The position numbers were made by a program, and so were the translations under genes. The notes under the pieces are model-generated. The model was given only the letters and a program-made list of their open reading frames with translations, made no database searches and was not told the DNA's origin. DNA of 64,000 bases, from assembly GCA_036654235.1 (NCBI GenBank), contig JAVVSK010000009.1:1-64000 (forward strand), read 5' to 3'. The DNA comes from JAVVSK01 sp036654235. GTDB lineage: Bacteria; Bacillota; Clostridia; Christensenellales; CAG-138. Positions 60,737-64,000 of this stretch are shown piece after piece; position 1 is the stretch's first letter; every line of letters starts with the position of its first letter.

Positions 60737-62159
60737 CGATAGTAGCCGTCTCCCGAATAAATTCCGAAGAGGAGAGAAGGGGGTCTATGAAATCGGCAAT
60801 ATATTCGGAAACCTGTTCAGGGGCACGTCCAATATATTCTTTAGGGTCGAGCGCATTTTTAAGCTGAGCTTCATCCAATATAAATTCATTATCAAGCGAA
60901 AGGCGCGTTAATAAATCGCATTCTGAACCATCTTCTTTCATTCGCCGCACAGATTCCATCGAGTTTCGCCTTATTACCTCATGCATAACCTGTCTATCTC
61001 CACCATTCTTAACGGCGGCCATGAGGAGATTTTCGGTAGCGATAAAGGGTAAAAACTCCATAAGGTTTTTCATTATAACTTTTTCATATACAACCATTCC
61101 CGAAGTAACGTTTATAAGTAGGTTTAAAACGGCATCAGTTGCTAAAAAGCCTTCGGGGAGGGCTATTCTTCTATTCGCTGAATCATCGAGGGTTCGTTCG
61201 AGCCATTGAACGGAGGCGGTCATAGCCGCGTTATTTGCATCGGTCATAATATATCGCGAAAGTGAGCATATTCTTTCGCAACGCATAGGGTTGCGCTTAT
61301 AAGCCATTGCGGATGATCCAATTTGATCCTTTTCAAAGGGTTCTTCAACCTCACGCATATGTTGCATAAGGCGCATATCGTTTCCAAAACGATATGCACT
61401 TTGCGAAAGCGCGGAGAGCGCATTTAAAATCCTACTATCTAGTTTTCTCGGGTAAGTTTGACCCGAAACCGGATAGCATTTTTCAATTCCAAACTTCGAA
61501 GCTATTATAGAATCAAGCTTTTTTACCTTTTCATGATCACCGTCAAAGAGACTTAGAAAACTTGCTTGCGTTCCCGTTGTCCCCTTGCTACCCAAAAGCA
61601 TTATATTGTTGAGGACAAAATCAATCTCGTCTATATCGGTCGCGAAATCCTGCATATAGAGACAGAAACGCTTTCCGACGGTTACGAGCTGAGCTGGCTG
61701 AAAATGTGTATAGCCCAACATAGGCATGTCTTTATATTCGAGGCAAAAGTCGCGGAGGTTAGCGATAACCGTTAGAACCTTTTTCTTAATCAACTTAAGC
61801 GCATCTCTATAGATAAGTATATCAGCGTTGTCGGTTACGTAGCAGCTGGTCGCGCCTAAATGAATTATTCCGCGCGCCGTATCGCAGTTTAAACCGAAGC
61901 CATAAACATGCGCCATAACGTCATGACGCACTTCCTTTTCTTTTTTCGCGATAGCGTCGTAATCAATATTATAAAGATTGTTTTTAAGCTCATCTATCTG
62001 TTCGGCGGTTATAGAAAGCCCAAGTTCCATCTCTGCCTCAGCGAGGGCGATCCAAAGCCTACGCCAGGTTAAGGTTCGGGTATCGGGAGAAAAAAGCCTC
62101 TGCATCTCATTCGACGCATATCTTGAGCAAAGAGGACTTTCATAGGTGGATCTTTCCAT
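60729..62159 (-). CDS. purB: Adenylosuccinate lyase
   Basis: 476 residues of the fumarase/aspartase superfamily. It shows the eukaryote-like PurB features: HLGATSCYVTDNADILIYRD near residue 100, MLGYTHFQPAQLVTVGKR near 150, and the signature IGSSAMAYKRNPMRCE near 285. It splits adenylosuccinate and SAICAR in AMP and IMP synthesis. It lies 5 nt after purA and overlaps the P-loop gene downstream. The length and sequence match the longer PurB subgroup rather than the 430-residue B. subtilis type. Confidence 0.93.
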   Translation of the reverse strand: MERSTYESPLCSRYASNEMQRLFSPDTRTLTWRRLWIALAEAEMELGLSITAEQIDELKNNLYNIDYDAIAKKEKEVRHDVMAHVYGFGLNCDTARGIIHLGATSCYVTDNADILIYRDALKLIKKKVLTVIANLRDFCLEYKDMPMLGYTHFQPAQLVTVGKRFCLYMQDFATDIDEIDFVLNNIMLLGSKGTTGTQASFLSLFDGDHEKVKKLDSIIASKFGIEKCYPVSGQTYPRKLDSRILNALSALSQSAYRFGNDMRLMQHMREVEEPFEKDQIGSSAMAYKRNPMRCERICSLSRYIMTDANNAAMTASVQWLERTLDDSANRRIALPEGFLATDAVLNLLINVTSGMVVYEKVIMKNLMEFLPFIATENLLMAAVKNGGDRQVMHEVIRRNSMESVRRMKEDGSECDLLTRLSLDNEFILDEAQLKNALDPKEYIGRAPEQVSEYIADFIDPLLSSSEFIRETATIDV

Positions 62160-62164
62160 GCGTT

Positions 62165-63439
62165 TTATCTCCTTATAATTTCATCGCGCTTTGCACCGAC
62201 ACTTACGTAGCTTATCCCGCATCCTATATTTTTCTCAATGAACTCAATATAGTCACGCGCTGCCTTAGGAAGCGCGGAATATTCTCTAACGCCGGTTATA
62301 TCGCATTTAAAGCCGTCTAGATATTCGATAACTGGTTCCGCTTCCGAAAAGAGCGGCGTAAAGGGAAATTTTTTCGTTATCGTTCCGTCTTTAAGCTTAT
62401 AGGCTACGCATACGGGGATCTTATCCATATAGGAAAGTACGTCGAGCTTCGTTAGGGCAATTTCCGTCGCCGCCTGGATCTCAACGCCATATTTTGTTGC
62501 GACTAAATCGAAAGGACCGACGCGACGAGGTCTTCCCGTTGCCGCACCATATTCGCCGCCCTCGGAGCGAAGGAGTTCCGCTTCTTCACCGAACCATTCG
62601 CAAACGAAGGGTCCTTCACCGACGCAAGTAGAATAAGCCTTAACTACGCCGATAACATTGTCTGTTTTTAAAAAAGGTGCGCCTGAACCTAGGGGCGCGT
62701 AACAAGCGAGAGGCGAAGACGACGAAGTAAAGGGGTAAATCCCGAGGTCAAGATCGCGGAGCGCACCGAGCTGCGCTTCAAAAAGGATCGACTTGTCATT
62801 AGTATAAGCGTCGTATAAATAATCCGTAACGTCCGTAACGAAGGGCGCTAACGGCATAAGAAACTTCTCTATAAATTTTGTCATTTCGGAGTATTCGACG
62901 GGCTTCGCCGAATAAACTCCGGAGAGAGTAAGATTTTTCCATTCAAGGAGCATTTTAATACGTTCCATAAGATAATCTTTAAACAGAATTTCGCCCATCT
63001 GTATAGTTTTTTTCTGATATTTATCGCTATAAACAGGGGCTATTCCGCGCTTTGTTGATCCATATTTCGCATCCTTTAAGCGTTCTTCCTCAAGCGCGTC
63101 GAGCTGTTTATGAAAGGGGAAGACGACGGAGGCGCGGGAACTTATTTTTAGGTTATCCGGAGTAACTTTTACTCCGCGCGCCCTAAGGTTTTCGATTTCT
63201 CCCAACAAATGTTCAGGGTCTATAACCGTTCCGTTTCCTAAAACGTTTACGACGGAGTCACTGAATATGCCGGATGGCATGAGATTAAGCGCAAATTTAC
63301 CGTATTCATTTATAACGGTATGCCCCGCGTTGCTTCCGCCTTGAAAGCGAATAACGACGTCATAACGGCGCGCTAAAAGGTCGACCATTCGCCCCTTTCC
63401 CTCGTCGCCCCAGTTAATACCAACAATTGCGGTTACCAT
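62165..63439 (-). CDS. purA: Adenylosuccinate synthetase
   Basis: 424 residues. It begins VTAIVGINWGDEGKGRMVD, the GTP-binding P-loop variant of PurA, and continues with IRFQGGSNAGHTV near residue 35 carrying the catalytic His. Further motifs are GSTKRGIAPVYSDK near 125 and TGRPRRVGPFD near 305. It condenses IMP and aspartate with GTP to adenylosuccinate, which purB then splits. Ribosome site GGAGGAC precedes the ATG. A 117-nt gap with no clear purine riboswitch separates it from the upstream gene. Confidence 0.95.
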   Translation of the reverse strand: MVTAIVGINWGDEGKGRMVDLLARRYDVVIRFQGGSNAGHTVINEYGKFALNLMPSGIFSDSVVNVLGNGTVIDPEHLLGEIENLRARGVKVTPDNLKISSRASVVFPFHKQLDALEEERLKDAKYGSTKRGIAPVYSDKYQKKTIQMGEILFKDYLMERIKMLLEWKNLTLSGVYSAKPVEYSEMTKFIEKFLMPLAPFVTDVTDYLYDAYTNDKSILFEAQLGALRDLDLGIYPFTSSSSPLACYAPLGSGAPFLKTDNVIGVVKAYSTCVGEGPFVCEWFGEEAELLRSEGGEYGAATGRPRRVGPFDLVATKYGVEIQAATEIALTKLDVLSYMDKIPVCVAYKLKDGTITKKFPFTPLFSEAEPVIEYLDGFKCDITGVREYSALPKAARDYIEFIEKNIGCGISYVSVGAKRDEIIRR

Positions 63440-63556
63440 AGTTGTCCTCCAGTAAAGTTTATTGCCGAAGAGATATTATGAAGTAAATTCTCATAGTTGT
63501 CAAATGAGAAGGCAATGAGAAGCCCATTTCTTAGGAATAAAACGGTTAAAACGAGG

Positions 63557-63880
63557 TTAAACTTTCGCGTCAAAGTTCCATCTTGACTTTATGCTAAGCG
63601 GCGCACAATCAAAGAGCGCCTTCGTATCTTTTTCCAGGTATTTATTGTTTTTATGGTAAATGTTAAATTTATTAAGCCCACTTTCAAAGGTAAAAGTAAA
63701 GTCGAGCTCTTTTCTGTAGTAGGGGAAAACGGCGCTTATAAGTTCACCTGCATCTAAAAGCAAAGCTTGATTTTCATCCGAAGCCTTACAGGCATCCAGC
63801 AGAAGAGCTTCGTTTGTCGAAAACCACTTCCAAAAAATATTCGCAGCCGTCATATCTATCTCTTTTTTTTCAAATAACAT
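63557..63880 (-). CDS. Small protein of unknown function
   Basis: 107 residues. The alternative start at Met10 (63853) gives 98 residues. It has aromatic-rich segments NIFWKWFSTNEALLLDACK and VFPYYRKELDFTFTFESGLN, no signal peptide and no membrane helix. It lies upstream of purA on the same strand with a gap of 117 nt. I do not recognise the family. The ribosome site before ATG 63880 is poor. Confidence 0.5.
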   Translation of the reverse strand: MLFEKKEIDMTAANIFWKWFSTNEALLLDACKASDENQALLLDAGELISAVFPYYRKELDFTFTFESGLNKFNIYHKNNKYLEKDTKALFDCAPLSIKSRWNFDAKV

Positions 63881-64000
63881 GCATGTATCCCCCGATTCAT
63901 ATTGATACTAAAATACTACTCTCTTTCGACTTTATTTTCAAGTCCAATAGCAATTTAAGTTTTTAACTTTTTAAACGGAATAAAAAAATAAACACTACTA

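Noticed and set aside
1..64000. CRISPR arrays, rRNA genes or complete insertion sequences
   Set aside because: No regularly spaced direct repeats, no rRNA-like sequence and no transposase gene were seen.

Overview
The window looks like a chromosomal segment of a strictly anaerobic, low-to-mid GC Firmicute, probably a Clostridia-class gut-type bacterium. The evidence is a class III (glycyl radical) ribonucleotide reductase with its activase, a butyryl-CoA dehydrogenase/Etf operon with a ferredoxin-fused EtfA, a Gram-positive-type short SecE, an L10(L12) leader, a type IV pilus locus without an outer-membrane secretin, a dockerin-bearing secreted protein, and tRNA genes that all encode CCA. The assignment below class level is inference.

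Layout. 1-472: 3' end of a large serine recombinase, the edge of an integrated element lying mostly left of the window. 603-9589 (minus): yqhQ-like gene, then a run rpiB-ftsK-rimO-pgsA-trmN6-ABC exporter, preceded by a small lipoprotein gene. 9673-14479: small conserved gene, PAP2 phosphatase, then nrdD / a 56-codon glycyl-radical ORF / nrdG / DUF1540 gene, with tandem NrdR boxes at the nrdD promoter. 14732-17094: deoC, a phage-type sigma-like regulator and an orphan NlpC/P60 lysin. 17408-25822: housekeeping genes (rnhB-yraN fusion, rbgA, aminotransferase, sirtuin, trxA, lysS-greA, dusB, membrane protein).

26165-27159 is a nine-gene tRNA operon with a consensus promoter and a terminator. It is followed (27200-28470) by a gene graveyard: a dead LytTR-type response regulator and a dead ABC exporter ATPase, relics of a peptide-signalling/export locus. 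28592-34137: DUF3795 protein, MATE transporter, and a MacAB-like three-gene efflux operon. 34333-37985: rpmG-secE-nusG-rplK-rplA-rplJ-rplL operon, ended by a terminator with no rpoB following. 38129-41349: FHA-FtsW/RodA-PBP cell-wall cassette. 41545-44433: secreted caspase-like (clan CD) protein with Ig-like repeats and a C-terminal dockerin.

44586-54207 (minus): complete type IV pilus operon (pilins, one dead pilin copy, pilD, pilC, pilM, pilN, pilO, pilB, pilT) with a consensus promoter. 54574-63880: acyltransferase, bcd-etfB-etfA(Fd), apbE, a P-loop kinase-like gene, purB, purA and an unrecognised gene.

The most unusual points are the physically split NrdD with its glycyl radical motif on a separate small ORF, the RNase HII-YraN fusion, the dockerin-tagged caspase-like protein, the pilin tandem with a pseudogene, the decayed signalling/export locus beside the tRNA array, and a nested 115-bp palindrome at 19306-19420. 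No wholly unknown multi-gene system was identified with confidence.
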